NCBI RefSeq assembly: GCF_900105075.1
Contig: NZ_FNSK01000001.1
Coordinates: 2,555,001 to 2,619,000, forward strand
Origin: Rhodobacter sp. 24-YEA-8
Lineage (GTDB): Bacteria; Pseudomonadota; Alphaproteobacteria; Rhodobacterales; Rhodobacteraceae
Length of the DNA: 64,000 bases
Direction of reading: 5' to 3'
Under the pieces are notes generated by a model that was not told the origin of the DNA, searched no databases, and worked only from the letters and a program-made list of their open reading frames with translations. Of the stretch, positions 36,263-45,801 are shown piece by piece (within the stretch, counting starts at the first letter, position 1; every line of letters begins with the position of its first letter). The translations under genes and the position numbers were made by a program.

Positions 36263-37402
36263 ATGTCACTGCCGATCCAGACACAGGCGAAATACTGGGC
36301 GATCGCCGGGCTGGTGCTGATCGTGCTCCTCTGGCTGCTTGGCGATGTGCTTTTGCCTTTCGTCCTCGGGGCGGCGCTGGCCTATTTCCTCGATCCGGTT
36401 GCCGACCGGCTGGAGCGGCTGGGGCTGAGCCGCGTGGTGGCGACTTCGGTGATCGCGCTGGTCGCGGTGCTGATCTTCGTACTTCTTGTTCTGTCGATCA
36501 TCCCGACCCTGATCCAGCAGTTGATGGCGCTGATCGAATCCGCGCCCGAGATATCCAAAAAGCTGCAGGGCTTCCTCGTGGATCGTTTCCCCGAACTGGC
36601 CGACCGCACCTCGACCCTGCGCCAGACGCTTGCCGAACTTGGCGAGACGGTGAAGGCCCAGGGCGGCAAGGTCGTGGGGGGGCTGATCCAGACCGCATTC
36701 GGCGCGGTGTCGATCGTTCTTGTCCTGCTGGTGGCGCCGGTCGTGACCTTTTATCTGCTGCTGGACTGGGACCGGATGATCGCCCGCACCGATGCGCTGC
36801 TGCCGCGCCAGCATATCGACAGCATCCGCCAGATCGCCTCTGAAATCGACGTGACGCTGGCAGGGTTCCTGCGCGGACAGGTCATGGTCTGCCTGATCCT
36901 TGGCGCTTTCTACGCCATCGCGCTGATGGCGGCAGGGCTGCAATATGGGCTGATCGTCGGCGCGCTGGCCGGGGCGATCACCTTCATCCCTTATATCGGC
37001 GCGCTGTTTGGCGGCGTCCTCGCCATCGGCCTTGCGCTGTTCCAGTTCTGGGGCGACTGGTTTTCCATCGGCATCATTGTGGCGATTTTCGCGGTGGGCC
37101 AGTTTGCCGAGGGCAATATCCTGTCGCCCAAGCTGGTGGGGCAATCGGTCGGGCTGCACCCGGTCTGGCTTTTGCTGGCGCTTTCGGCCTTTGGCTCGCT
37201 CTTTGGCTTTGTGGGTATGCTGGTGGCCGTTCCGGTTGCGGCGGTGATCGGGGTGTTGGTGCGCTTTGGCGTCGCTCAGTATCAGAACAGCCCGCTTTTC
37301 ATCGGAGAACAGTCCGTAAATCCACTTCCGACACAACCAGCGCGCAGCCGCAGATCGCCCCTTAAAGACGCGGACCGCGCAGAAAGCGGAGATGAGGCGT
37401 GA
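36263..37402 (+). CDS. AI-2E/PerM-family membrane transporter
   Basis: 379 residues with about eight membrane helices and a cytoplasmic/periplasmic helical section near residues 90-150. Motifs FLDPVADRLERLGLSRVVAT and FIPYIGALFGGVLAIGLAL are typical of the PerM/AI-2E exporter superfamily. Its substrate is unknown; in many alphaproteobacteria this gene precedes the hda-like gene as here. The start at 36263 follows GAGGGAAAGG. The stop overlaps the next GTG start by 4 bases. Confidence 0.87.
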   Translation: MSLPIQTQAKYWAIAGLVLIVLLWLLGDVLLPFVLGAALAYFLDPVADRLERLGLSRVVATSVIALVAVLIFVLLVLSIIPTLIQQLMALIESAPEISKKLQGFLVDRFPELADRTSTLRQTLAELGETVKAQGGKVVGGLIQTAFGAVSIVLVLLVAPVVTFYLLLDWDRMIARTDALLPRQHIDSIRQIASEIDVTLAGFLRGQVMVCLILGAFYAIALMAAGLQYGLIVGALAGAITFIPYIGALFGGVLAIGLALFQFWGDWFSIGIIVAIFAVGQFAEGNILSPKLVGQSVGLHPVWLLLALSAFGSLFGFVGMLVAVPVAAVIGVLVRFGVAQYQNSPLFIGEQSVNPLPTQPARSRRSPLKDADRAESGDEA

Positions 37403-38088
37403 GCAGACAACTCGCCTTTCACCTGCCGCCCCAGGAGAATCTCGGGCGCGAGGATTACATCGTCACCCCCGCGACCGCATTGGCGCTTTGCGCGATTGAC
37501 CGCTGGCGCGACTGGCCGGGCGGCAAAATGCTGCTGATCGGGCCCGAGGGGTCGGGAAAGTCGCATCTCGCCGCGATCTGGGCCGGATCGACCGCCGCGC
37601 CGCGCATAGCCGCGCGGGATCTGGCGCAGCTGCAATCCGATCAGGATCTGCCCGAACTCGCCGCGTCCGGCGTGGTCGCGATCGAGGACGCGGACCAGAT
37701 CGCCGGCGACCGCGCGGCCGAGACGGCGCTGTTCCATCTGCATAACCTGCTTTTGCCGCAGGGAAGGCTGCTGGTGACCGGCAAGACCCCGCCGCGCGAC
37801 TGGGGCCTGACATTGCCGGACCTGCTCTCGCGCCTCCAGGCTGCGGCGTTGACGCGGATCGAGGCGCCTGATGATGCGCTGCTGAACGGGGTCTTGGTAA
37901 AGCTCTTTGCCGACCGGCAGCTGCAGCCGCCGGCGAACCTGATCCCCTGGGCCATAGCGCGGATGCCGCGCTCGATCCGGGCGGCGCGCGTGCTGGTCAG
38001 CCGGATGGACGAGCTGGCGCTGGAGCGGGGCTGCGCCCCGGGCCTGCGGCTTGCGGCCGAGATCCTGGGCGAAACGCTGCCGGAATAA
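37399..38088 (+). CDS. hdaA: DnaA-related regulatory protein HdaA (Hda-like)
   Basis: 229 residues, an AAA+ protein lacking the DnaA N-terminal and DNA-binding domains. Walker A is GPEGSGKSH; the Walker B region reads VVAIEDADQI, followed by FHLHNLLLPQGRLLVTGK. Hda-type proteins stimulate ATP hydrolysis by DnaA after replication starts, limiting re-initiation. GTG start overlaps the PerM stop (GTGA). A clamp-binding motif near the N-terminus (RQLAFHLP, residues 3-10) agrees with Hda. Confidence 0.9.
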   Translation: MSRQLAFHLPPQENLGREDYIVTPATALALCAIDRWRDWPGGKMLLIGPEGSGKSHLAAIWAGSTAAPRIAARDLAQLQSDQDLPELAASGVVAIEDADQIAGDRAAETALFHLHNLLLPQGRLLVTGKTPPRDWGLTLPDLLSRLQAAALTRIEAPDDALLNGVLVKLFADRQLQPPANLIPWAIARMPRSIRAARVLVSRMDELALERGCAPGLRLAAEILGETLPE

Positions 38089-38120
38089 TCCCCTGCCCTG
38101 TAGCCGGATGACATTATTCG

Positions 38121-38138
38121 GTTACATATAAGTTTCAT
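38121..38138 (+). promoter_or_regulatory. PHO-box-like direct repeat upstream of ppk
   Basis: Two 7-base words GTTACAT and GTTTCAT are 11 bases apart (4-base AT-rich spacer ATAA), the geometry of a PhoB site. A third, weaker CTTCACA follows at 38142. The element is 46 bases before the ppk start. Phosphate-starvation control of ppk-ppx is known in other bacteria. Confidence 0.55.
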
Positions 38139-38183
38139 AAACTTCACAACCCTTCCCGGAAGCGCCGACATATAAGCCGCGAA

Positions 38184-40394
38184 ATGACACAGGCAGATTT
38201 TCTCAAAACGACCGCCCCCGCGATTGTCACCCTCCCGGATGACGAGGTTCATGGGCCGAAACGCTTTTTCAACCGAGAGCTCAGCTGGCTTGCATTCAAC
38301 TGGCGCGTCCTGGAAGAGGCGGCAAACCCTGCCGTGCCGCTGTTGGAACGGCTGCGGTTTCTGTCGATCTCGGCGACCAATCTTGATGAATTCTACACCG
38401 TCCGCGTGGCGGGTCTGCGGGCCCTGAAACGCACGGGCAATAACGTCTTTTCCGAAGATGGCCGCACTCCAGCCGAACAGCTGGAACTGATCAGCGCTGA
38501 TGCGCGGCGCCTGATGCAGGTGCAACAGACCACCTTCAAGAAACTGCGCGCCGAGATGGAAGAGGTCGGGATCATCCTGCTGACCCGGTCCAAGCTGAAT
38601 GTGCGCGATCTGAAATTCCTTGAGGAATACTTTCTCTCGAATGTTTTTCCGGTGCTGTCGCCGCTGGCCATCGACCCGGCGCACCCTTTCCCCTTCATCC
38701 CCAATACCGGCTTTTCGCTGGCGCTGGAGCTGGAGCGCACCTCGGACCGGCGCCGGCTGAATGCGCTGCTTCCGATCCCGCAACAGGTCTCGCGCTTTGT
38801 CCAGCTGCCGGGCAATCCCGGCCAGGACCGGTTCCTGCCGCTGGAAGAGCTGCTGCTCCTGCATCTCGACATGCTGTTCCCCGGCTTTTCGGATCGCGGG
38901 CATTGCACCTTCCGCGTGCTGAGGGACAGTGACCTTGAGGTCGAGGAAGAGGCCGAAGACCTTGTCCGCGAATTCGAGACCGCGCTGAAACGCCGCCGTC
39001 GCGGCGAGGTGATCCGGCTGAAAATGTCGGCGGGCGCACCGCCCGAACTGCGGCAGCTGATCATGCAGGAGATCGACGCCGACGAGGATGAGGTGATCGA
39101 GGTGCGTGGCCTGATCGGCATCGCCGATCTGAAAGCGCTGGTGCTGAATTCGCGCCCCGATCTCTTGTGGCCGCCCTTCAGCCCGCGCGTGCCGGAACGG
39201 GTGCGCGACCATGAGGGCAATATTTTCGCCGCGATCAAGCAAAAGGATATGCTGCTGCATCATCCTTACGAAACCTTCGACACCGTGATCCGCTTTCTGG
39301 AACAGGCGGCGCGCGACCCCAATGTGGTGGCGATCAAACAGACGCTGTATCGCACCTCCTGGGACAGCCCCATCGTCTCGGCTTTGTGCGAGGCGGCCGA
39401 GGCAGGCAAATCGGTCACGGCGCTGGTCGAGCTGAAAGCGCGCTTTGACGAGGCCGCGAATATCCGCCAGTCACGTCGGCTGGAACGGTCGGGTGCCCAT
39501 GTGGTTTACGGGTTCATGAACCTGAAAACCCACGCGAAGATCTCGACCGTGGTGCGGCGCGAAGGCGACAGCCTCGTCACCTATACCCATTACGGCACCG
39601 GCAATTACCACCCGATCACCGCCAAGATCTATACCGATCTCTCGCTGTTCACCTGCGATGCGGCGCTCGGGCGCGATGCGACCAAGGTGTTCAACTACCT
39701 TTCGGGCTATGTGCAGCCCCAGGGGCTGGAAAACCTCTCGATCTCGCCGATCTCGCTGAAACCCCGTTTGATCGAGCTGATCGCAGCCGAGGCCGATCAC
39801 GCCCGCGCGGGCCGTCCTGCCGGGATCTGGGCCAAGATGAATTCGGTGATCGACGCCGATGTGATCGACGCGCTTTATGCCGCCTCCCAGGCGGGGGTGA
39901 AGATCAGCCTCGTGATCCGCGGCATCTGCGGGCTCCGGCCGGGCGTCAAAGGCCTGTCGGAAAACATCCGGGTGAAATCAATCGTCGGGCGTTTTCTCGA
40001 ACATTCGCGCATCGTCTGTTTCGGCAATGGCTTTGGCCTGCCATCGCAAAAGGCGCGGGTCTTTATCTCTTCCGCCGACTGGATGGGCCGGAACCTCACC
40101 CGCCGCGTCGAGACCCTGGTCGAAGCGATCAACCCGACGGTCAAAAGCCAGATCCTGTCGCAGATCATGGCGGCAAACCTTGCGGATGAGGCACAAAGCT
40201 GGGTCCTCTCCGCTGATGGGCGCTACCGCCGCGACCTGGGGGCGGCGGACGGATCCCTCTTCAATTGCCACCGCTTCTTCATGGAGAACCCGTCGCTTTC
40301 GGGCCGGGGCACCGCCGGGGCCAAGGATGCGCCGCGTATCCTTTGCGGGCGCGATGAGGAGACGGGGGCTGCCGCGAAAACCGGGTCCGGCTGA
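38184..40394 (+). CDS. ppk: Polyphosphate kinase 1
   Basis: 736 residues. PPK1 builds polyphosphate from ATP. N-terminal domain begins [19 protein letters not shown], and the catalytic region contains [15 protein letters not shown] with the phosphorylated His and [10 protein letters not shown]; the C-terminal PLD-like half has [20 protein letters not shown]. Full length for the family. The ATG lacks a strong ribosome site. ppx follows 87 bases later. Confidence 0.95.
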   Translation: MTQADFLKTTAPAIVTLPDDEVHGPKRFFNRELSWLAFNWRVLEEAANPAVPLLERLRFLSISATNLDEFYTVRVAGLRALKRTGNNVFSEDGRTPAEQLELISADARRLMQVQQTTFKKLRAEMEEVGIILLTRSKLNVRDLKFLEEYFLSNVFPVLSPLAIDPAHPFPFIPNTGFSLALELERTSDRRRLNALLPIPQQVSRFVQLPGNPGQDRFLPLEELLLLHLDMLFPGFSDRGHCTFRVLRDSDLEVEEEAEDLVREFETALKRRRRGEVIRLKMSAGAPPELRQLIMQEIDADEDEVIEVRGLIGIADLKALVLNSRPDLLWPPFSPRVPERVRDHEGNIFAAIKQKDMLLHHPYETFDTVIRFLEQAARDPNVVAIKQTLYRTSWDSPIVSALCEAAEAGKSVTALVELKARFDEAANIRQSRRLERSGAHVVYGFMNLKTHAKISTVVRREGDSLVTYTHYGTGNYHPITAKIYTDLSLFTCDAALGRDATKVFNYLSGYVQPQGLENLSISPISLKPRLIELIAAEADHARAGRPAGIWAKMNSVIDADVIDALYAASQAGVKISLVIRGICGLRPGVKGLSENIRVKSIVGRFLEHSRIVCFGNGFGLPSQKARVFISSADWMGRNLTRRVETLVEAINPTVKSQILSQIMAANLADEAQSWVLSADGRYRRDLGAADGSLFNCHRFFMENPSLSGRGTAGAKDAPRILCGRDEETGAAAKTGSG

Positions 40395-40481
40395 AGCCTG
40401 ATCCGGGGGTTGCGGCAGACTGACGGTTGACCTGGCCCCGCTGAGGCGCAAAACAGAAGACCTGATGATCCGTGAGATGCG

Positions 40482-42050
40482 ATGAGCCCTGACACCCAGC
40501 CCCGCCCCGCCGCCGCACAGCATGAGGAAGAATGGGCCCCCTTTGGCCGCCCGCTCTTTCTGGACGACGGCGCGCGGGCGCTGTCCAGGGTCGGCGTGGT
40601 GGATGTGGGGTCGAACTCGGTCCGGATGGTGGTCTTTGATGGTGCGGCCCGCAGCCCGGCCTATTTCTACAATGAAAAGATCATGTGCGGGCTTGGCAAA
40701 GGCCTTGTTCAGACCGGCTATCTGAACCCCGAAGGCCGGGTCCGGGCATTGAAGGCGCTCAAACGCTTTGCGCTTCTGGCCAAAGGGATGGAGATCGGCC
40801 CCCTGACCGTGGTCGCAACCGCTGCCACCCGCGAGGCGAAAGACGGGCCTGAATTTCAGGCCGATGTGCTGCGCGAAACCGGGCTGAAGCTGCATGTGGT
40901 CGACGGACCCGAGGAGGCGCGGCTTTCAGCCCAGGGGGTGCTTTTGGGCTGGCCCGATGCCAAGGGTCTTGTCTGCGATATCGGCGGCAATTCGATGGAA
41001 CTGGCGCGGATTGGCGATGGGAAGGTCGGCAAGCGCGTCTCGACCCAGCTTGGCCCGTTCCGCCTGTTGCAGCTTGAGGGCGGCGTGAAAAAGCGCGAGG
41101 CGCATATCGACCGCGTGCTGAAAGACGTGCAGGCGCAGGTAAAATCCGAAGGTGAGCGGATCTATCTCGTCGGCGGCTCCTGGCGCGTGATCGCACGCCT
41201 CGATATGGAGCGGCGGAACTATCCGCTTCTGGTGCTGCATGAATACCGCATGACACCGGAAAGCCTTCTGGACACGCTGGACTGGATCGCGGCTTCGGAT
41301 CTGGCGGTGTTGCGCGCCCGCACCGGCACCTCGGTCGAACGGATGGAACTGGTGCCGATCGCCTGCGAGGTGCTGCGCGAGCTGATCAAAGTGCTGAAGC
41401 CGCGCGAGATCGACATTTCCGCCTATGGCATCCGCGAGGGGCTATTATATGAGCAGATGCCCGAACGGCTGCGCGAACGGGATCCGCTGATCGAGGCGGC
41501 ACGGCTGACCGAACGCAGCCAGGCCCGCATTCCGGGGCTGGGCAAAAAGCTTTACGAATTCCTGCTGCCGCTGTTCAAAGGCGAAAGTGCCGAGCGGATG
41601 CGGCTGATCAAGGCGGCCTGTCTGCTGCATGACACCACCTGGCGCGCGCATCCCGATTACCGCGCCGAGGCCTGTTTCGACAATGCGACCCGCGCCAATC
41701 TCGGCGGCCTCGACCATCCGGGCCGCGTCTTCCTCGGCCTGTCGCTCTTGCATCGCTACAAGAACAGCCGCGCCGGCAACCGGATGGAGGCGTTGTTCCG
41801 GCTCCTGAATGACGAGGAACTGCGCCTCGCCGAGGTGCTGGGCAAGGCTTTGCGCTTTGGGGCGATGTTTGCGGCGGATGATCCCGCCCAGGCCGGACGC
41901 CTGACCTGGTCGCCGAAAAAGCGGCTGCTCGGGCTGGAACTGACGCAGGACGGCGAGGATCTCTTTGGCGAAGTGGCCCAGGCCCGGTTTGCCTCGCTGA
42001 CCACGGCGCTGAAGGCAAAATCAAAGGTCACCCCGGCCGTCAGGGACTGA
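40482..42050 (+). CDS. ppx: Exopolyphosphatase / Ppx-GppA phosphatase
   Basis: 522 residues of the ASKHA fold. VGVVDVGSNSVRMVVFDG near residue 37 and VCDIGGNSMELARI near 165 are the two nucleotide/phosphate loops. The C-terminal ~200 residues form the HD-like helical domain seen in long Ppx proteins. It degrades polyphosphate or pppGpp; next to ppk the former is more likely. Its stop precedes the next start by 3 bases. Confidence 0.93.
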   Translation: MSPDTQPRPAAAQHEEEWAPFGRPLFLDDGARALSRVGVVDVGSNSVRMVVFDGAARSPAYFYNEKIMCGLGKGLVQTGYLNPEGRVRALKALKRFALLAKGMEIGPLTVVATAATREAKDGPEFQADVLRETGLKLHVVDGPEEARLSAQGVLLGWPDAKGLVCDIGGNSMELARIGDGKVGKRVSTQLGPFRLLQLEGGVKKREAHIDRVLKDVQAQVKSEGERIYLVGGSWRVIARLDMERRNYPLLVLHEYRMTPESLLDTLDWIAASDLAVLRARTGTSVERMELVPIACEVLRELIKVLKPREIDISAYGIREGLLYEQMPERLRERDPLIEAARLTERSQARIPGLGKKLYEFLLPLFKGESAERMRLIKAACLLHDTTWRAHPDYRAEACFDNATRANLGGLDHPGRVFLGLSLLHRYKNSRAGNRMEALFRLLNDEELRLAEVLGKALRFGAMFAADDPAQAGRLTWSPKKRLLGLELTQDGEDLFGEVAQARFASLTTALKAKSKVTPAVRD

Positions 42051-42053
42051 GCG

Positions 42054-42581
42054 ATGCCGGAAACCGCGCCGGATGCAGCCCCCGCAGATCTGCGCATCCT
42101 GGCGGCCGTGCCCGAAGACAGCGCCGCGGTTGCCGCACTCTGGGCGCCCTGGATCCGCGATACCGCGATCACCTTTGCCCCTACGCCGCGCAGCGCCTCC
42201 GAGGTCGCGGCCCTGATCCGCGACCGCAACGCCGCCGGACACGGCTTTTTTGTCGCCCGTGACAGCGGCGGTGATCTGCTTGGATTTGCAAGCTACAGCC
42301 AGTTTCGCGCCGGGGCCGGCTATGCCCGCAGCATGGAACACACCGTGATCCTCGCCCCCGAAGCCCGCGGGCGCGGGGCGGGGCGCGCCCTGATGGCTGC
42401 GGTGGAAACCCATGCGAAAGCGCGGGGGGCACATCTGATGGTCGCGGCGGTCTCGGGCGAGAACCCTTCGGCGCGGCTCTTCCACGAGGCACTCGGTTAC
42501 CGCCATTGCGGCACCATCCCCGGAGCGGGGTTCAAATTCGGCCGCTATCTCGACCTGATCCTGCTGGCCAAGGAATTGTAA
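42054..42581 (+). CDS. GNAT N-acetyltransferase (phosphinothricin/methionine sulfoximine type)
   Basis: 175 residues. The acetyl-CoA loop reads APEARGRGAGRALM (about residues 101-114), and AVSGENPSARLFHEALGYRH with the C-terminal GFKFGRYLDLILLAKEL matches the PAT family. Likely acetylates an amino acid or small amine. It follows ppx so closely that they should share a transcript; no functional link is evident. Confidence 0.85.
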   Translation: MPETAPDAAPADLRILAAVPEDSAAVAALWAPWIRDTAITFAPTPRSASEVAALIRDRNAAGHGFFVARDSGGDLLGFASYSQFRAGAGYARSMEHTVILAPEARGRGAGRALMAAVETHAKARGAHLMVAAVSGENPSARLFHEALGYRHCGTIPGAGFKFGRYLDLILLAKEL

Positions 42582-42616
42582 ACCTCTGGTCCGTAAGCTT
42601 TGTCTGTCCGCGATAT

Positions 42617-42657
42617 GAGAATGTCGTGATGGCGCATTATTCTGACCGGACATTCTC
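42617..42657. terminator. Inverted repeat followed by T-run after the acetyltransferase gene
   Basis: Perfect 9-base arms GAGAATGTC (42617-42625) and GACATTCTC (42649-42657) with a 23-base loop, followed by TTTTCCCC. Outer words CGATAT and ATATCG add symmetry. It lies 36 bases after the acetyltransferase stop and ends 25 bases before the next start: either a terminator of the ppk operon or an operator for the next gene. Confidence 0.5.
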
Positions 42658-42681
42658 TTTTCCCCGCGATATCGTGATTGC

Positions 42682-43395
42682 ATGTCAATCTGGACCCGCA
42701 TTGCCGAAGCCCTTGCCGCCCTTGTCCGGGGCGAGCCACTTTCCGTGGTTTTTGAACGCCTGCGCGGCGAAACCAGCCCCGAGAAATCCATCGGGTTCAC
42801 CATCGCGGTGATCGCCCTTGGCGCCAAAATGGCCAAGGCCGATGGCGAAGTCTCGCGCGAAGAGGTCACTGCCTTCCGCCGCATCTTCACGGTTCCCGAT
42901 GGGGAAGAGGCCCATGCCGCCCGCGTCTTCAACCTCGCGCGCGAGGATATCGCGGGCTTTGACGCTTACGCCCGCAAAATCGCGTATCTCTTCAACCCCG
43001 AAGAGCGCCGGCTCTGCGCCGATGACCACCATGTGCTGCTTGATGTGCTTGAGGCACTGTTCCAGATCGCGCTGGCCGATGGCAATTACCACCCGGGCGA
43101 AGATGATTTCCTGCGCCATGTCGCTGGCATTTTCGGGCTGGATGACGGCTGTTTCAACGCGGTCCGCGCGCGTCTGGTCGAAGGCGCGCCGCGCGATCCG
43201 CATGATGTGCTGGGCATCCCGCATGGCGCCAGTATCGACATGGCCCGCACCGCCTGGAAACGGCTGGTCCGCGACACCCATCCCGATGTGATGACCGCGC
43301 GCGGCGTGCCACCCGAAGCGGTGCATCTGGCCGAACGCCGGCTTATCGCCATCAATGCCGCCTGGGAGGAACTTTCCGGGCGCGAAGCGGCCTGA
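42682..43395 (+). CDS. TerB-DnaJ domain protein (DjlA-like co-chaperone)
   Basis: 237 residues. The N-terminal TerB-like helical domain (about 20-150) contains KMAKADGEVSREEVTAFRRI, and a C-terminal J domain (about 172-235) includes HDVLGIPHGASIDMARTAWK and the THPDV loop with the essential HPD. It should stimulate DnaK. E. coli DjlA has an N-terminal membrane helix; here none is evident, so it is probably cytoplasmic. The next gene starts 3 bases after. Confidence 0.9.
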   Translation: MSIWTRIAEALAALVRGEPLSVVFERLRGETSPEKSIGFTIAVIALGAKMAKADGEVSREEVTAFRRIFTVPDGEEAHAARVFNLAREDIAGFDAYARKIAYLFNPEERRLCADDHHVLLDVLEALFQIALADGNYHPGEDDFLRHVAGIFGLDDGCFNAVRARLVEGAPRDPHDVLGIPHGASIDMARTAWKRLVRDTHPDVMTARGVPPEAVHLAERRLIAINAAWEELSGREAA

Positions 43396-43398
43396 GCG

Positions 43399-44481
43399 AT
43401 GCCAGCCGCTGCCCCCCTCCCTGCCAGGCGTCCGGGACTGCGCATCGCCACCTGGAATGTCGAATGGTTCGACCGGCTCTTCGACGATTCCGGGCGCGGC
43501 TATGAGGATCACCAGCCCTCGGCCCGCTATGGAATCAGCCGCGGTGCGCAGCTGGGCGCGCTCGGGCTCGTGTTCACCGCGCTGGATGCCGACGGGATCA
43601 TGATCATCGAGGGGCCGGACACCACGTCGAAACGGTCGACCGTGCGCGCACTGGAATGGTTCGCGCAAAAGTACGGGCTCCGGGCGCGCCGCGTGGTGCA
43701 TGGGTTTTCATCGGAAACCGAACAGGAAATCGCCTTTCTCTATGACCCCGACCGAATGCAGGCGCATCATGACCCGATCGGCGAGCCAACCGGCAAACGC
43801 GGGCCCGCGGGCGAGACCACCGAAGCGCCGCGCTTTGACGGCACTTTCCGCTATGATCTCGACACCGATCATACGCCCGACACCATCCGCTTTGCCAAAC
43901 CGCCGCTGGAGCTGGTGCTGACCCTTCCCACCGGGCGCAGCCTGCGGCTGATCGGTGTCCATGCGAAATCGAAAAACCCGCATGGTGCGACGAATGAGGC
44001 CTCGCGCATCCGCATCTCTATCGAAAACCGCCGCAAGCAGCTGGCACAATGTATCTGGATCCGCGAACGCGTCACCGAACATCTGACGCGGGGCGAGGAC
44101 ATCATCGTATTGGGCGATTTCAACGATGGCCCGGGGCTCGATGAATTTGAAAAGCTCTTTGGCCGCAGCGGGGTCGAGATCGTGCTGGGTCAGGATCGCG
44201 ATCCGGCGCAGCGGCTCTTTGACCCCAATGCCGATATGGCGCTGTGTTCGCGTTTTGGCTTTTGCCCGACCACGGCACGGTTTTACCTCGCGCCGCAAAA
44301 GCGCTGGTTCGAGGCGCTGCTGGATTTCGTCATGGTCTCTCCGGGGCTGATGGTCCCGGAACCGGAATGGCGGATCTGGCACCCGTTCCAGGATCCCCGC
44401 ATCATGGCCCTGCCAGAGCTGCGCGAGGCGCTGCTTCAGGCCTCGGATCATTTTCCTGTCACAGTTGATCTGGCCCTCTGA
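43399..44481 (+). CDS. Endonuclease/exonuclease/phosphatase-fold protein
   Basis: 360 residues. RIATWNVEWFDRLFDD near residue 15 and IVLGDFNDGPGLDEFE near 235 are the two metal-site motifs of the EEP superfamily, and QASDHFPVTVDL at the C-terminus supplies the last His. No signal peptide. Substrate could be DNA, a phospholipid or a phosphoester; the sequence does not decide. Likely co-transcribed with the DnaJ-like gene. Confidence 0.85.
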   Translation: MPAAAPLPARRPGLRIATWNVEWFDRLFDDSGRGYEDHQPSARYGISRGAQLGALGLVFTALDADGIMIIEGPDTTSKRSTVRALEWFAQKYGLRARRVVHGFSSETEQEIAFLYDPDRMQAHHDPIGEPTGKRGPAGETTEAPRFDGTFRYDLDTDHTPDTIRFAKPPLELVLTLPTGRSLRLIGVHAKSKNPHGATNEASRIRISIENRRKQLAQCIWIRERVTEHLTRGEDIIVLGDFNDGPGLDEFEKLFGRSGVEIVLGQDRDPAQRLFDPNADMALCSRFGFCPTTARFYLAPQKRWFEALLDFVMVSPGLMVPEPEWRIWHPFQDPRIMALPELREALLQASDHFPVTVDLAL

Positions 44482-44586
44482 GCAGGCGACAGCCCGCCGC
44501 CGCAGCGAGTTGTGAATTGCGCGACCGGCAAGGCGCGCGCGATACTTATCCTGCCCCTGTTCGCGTCCCTCAGGAAAGGACCCCAA

Positions 44587-45141
44587 ATGGCCAGCATTTT
44601 CAGGCGCATCTTCGTCCGGCGCGGGGCGGGCAGTATCGGGCTGAGAGCCGTCGGGCTGCGCAATATCGGTCTCGCGCTCTTCCTGCTGGCCATGGCGCCA
44701 CTGCCTTTGCCGCATCTGCGCCCGGCTCATGCCGAGGCCGAAACCGGAACCGGCCCGCGCGAGGCGGAAACCGAAAAGGGCTTTTCGCTGATCGAAGAAG
44801 GGGCAAAGCTCCTTTTCCGCGGGCTGATGAGCGAGATGGAGCCCTCCATCACCGAGCTTGAAGGCGCTGTCCGCGAGATCATGCCGGAGCTTGAGGCGCA
44901 GATCGGTGCGCTCGGCCCGCAGCTGCGCGAGCTGGCGCGGCTGATGAAGGACGTACAGAATTACGAGATGCCGGTGATGCTCGACAACGGCGATATCCTG
45001 ATACGCCGGAAGGATCCGCTGCCCCCTGGCCGGCGCGACGACACCCGGCCCGAAGTCACACCGCCGGAGACGCCCAAAGATGCACCAAAGCCGCGCAACT
45101 GGCCGCCATTGCCCGGCCCGAATGGCGAGGTGGAGCTCTGA
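44587..45141 (+). CDS. Secreted/periplasmic conserved protein, rhodobacterial type
   Basis: 184 residues with an N-terminal hydrophobic segment (GLALFLLAMAPLPLP) ending near an AHAEAE cleavage site, a helical middle (about 65-125, SELEGAVREIMPELEAQIG-like heptads) and a proline-rich C-terminus. Similar proteins in rhodobacters are often labelled 'AAA+ family ATPase', but I see no Walker motifs and would not use that name. AGGAAAGGA precedes the ATG at 44587. Confidence 0.7.
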   Translation: MASIFRRIFVRRGAGSIGLRAVGLRNIGLALFLLAMAPLPLPHLRPAHAEAETGTGPREAETEKGFSLIEEGAKLLFRGLMSEMEPSITELEGAVREIMPELEAQIGALGPQLRELARLMKDVQNYEMPVMLDNGDILIRRKDPLPPGRRDDTRPEVTPPETPKDAPKPRNWPPLPGPNGEVEL

Positions 45142-45255
45142 GACAGCAGCAGATGGCGCAACCACCATCCGGTCAGAATTCTGCCGTTGATCGAATCACC
45201 GAAAGAAATAACTATCCCGGTGCTTCGTGCCGCTGTTGAGCAAGGTGCCAAACGG

Positions 45256-45774
45256 ATGCGTCCCGCCTGTTGCCTATCAAAACAAGCCCGCCCCCACCGT
45301 TGGTCAGCCCTGAAAGACGGCGCCAGACTTGCTGTAATATTCGGACTGGCAATTCCGCTTTCAGCTTTTTCAGTTGGCGCCCAGACCGGGGACCTGGTCA
45401 TAAACAATATGGTGCACAAGGTGGCGGCGGATTCCATGACCACGACGACCTCAGTTTACTGCACCATCGCGGGGCGGACAGATGGAGATGCAGGCCGTAT
45501 CGCCTGCTCAGAGCTGCTGGCCCTGCTGCAGACCTCGCATCCGCAATATGGCTTTACCCTTGCGGACGGCGCCAGCGCTCCGCCCGCACTCGAGATCCGG
45601 ATCCTGCTTGCGACGGACAATAATCTCAGTCTGGTCCTCAGCCTGACCGGCGCGGATGGCACGAGACTGGAAACAGAAAATTTCTCCGTTTCCGCCATGG
45701 ATCGCAAACTGACGCCACAATTGAGAAACAACGTCTACCGCCGTGCCATCGCAGATATTGTGCCGGCAGGCTGA
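45256..45774 (+). CDS. Small secreted protein next to the RTX protease, unknown family
   Basis: 172 residues from ATG 45256 (AAGG site 10 bases upstream); the frame also allows 45187. A hydrophobic signal (RLAVIFGLAIPLSAFSVGAQ) ends near residue 44. The mature part has two Cys (VYCTIAGR and RIACSELL) and beta-rich composition. It ends 27 bases before the RTX protease start, so the two are probably co-transcribed. Serralysin operons often carry a small inhibitor in this position; I cannot match it to the known Inh family, so the role is a guess. Confidence 0.55.
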   Translation: MRPACCLSKQARPHRWSALKDGARLAVIFGLAIPLSAFSVGAQTGDLVINNMVHKVAADSMTTTTSVYCTIAGRTDGDAGRIACSELLALLQTSHPQYGFTLADGASAPPALEIRILLATDNNLSLVLSLTGADGTRLETENFSVSAMDRKLTPQLRNNVYRRAIADIVPAG

Positions 45775-45801
45775 CACAGTTCATTTATTTCGGAGATCAG
45801 A

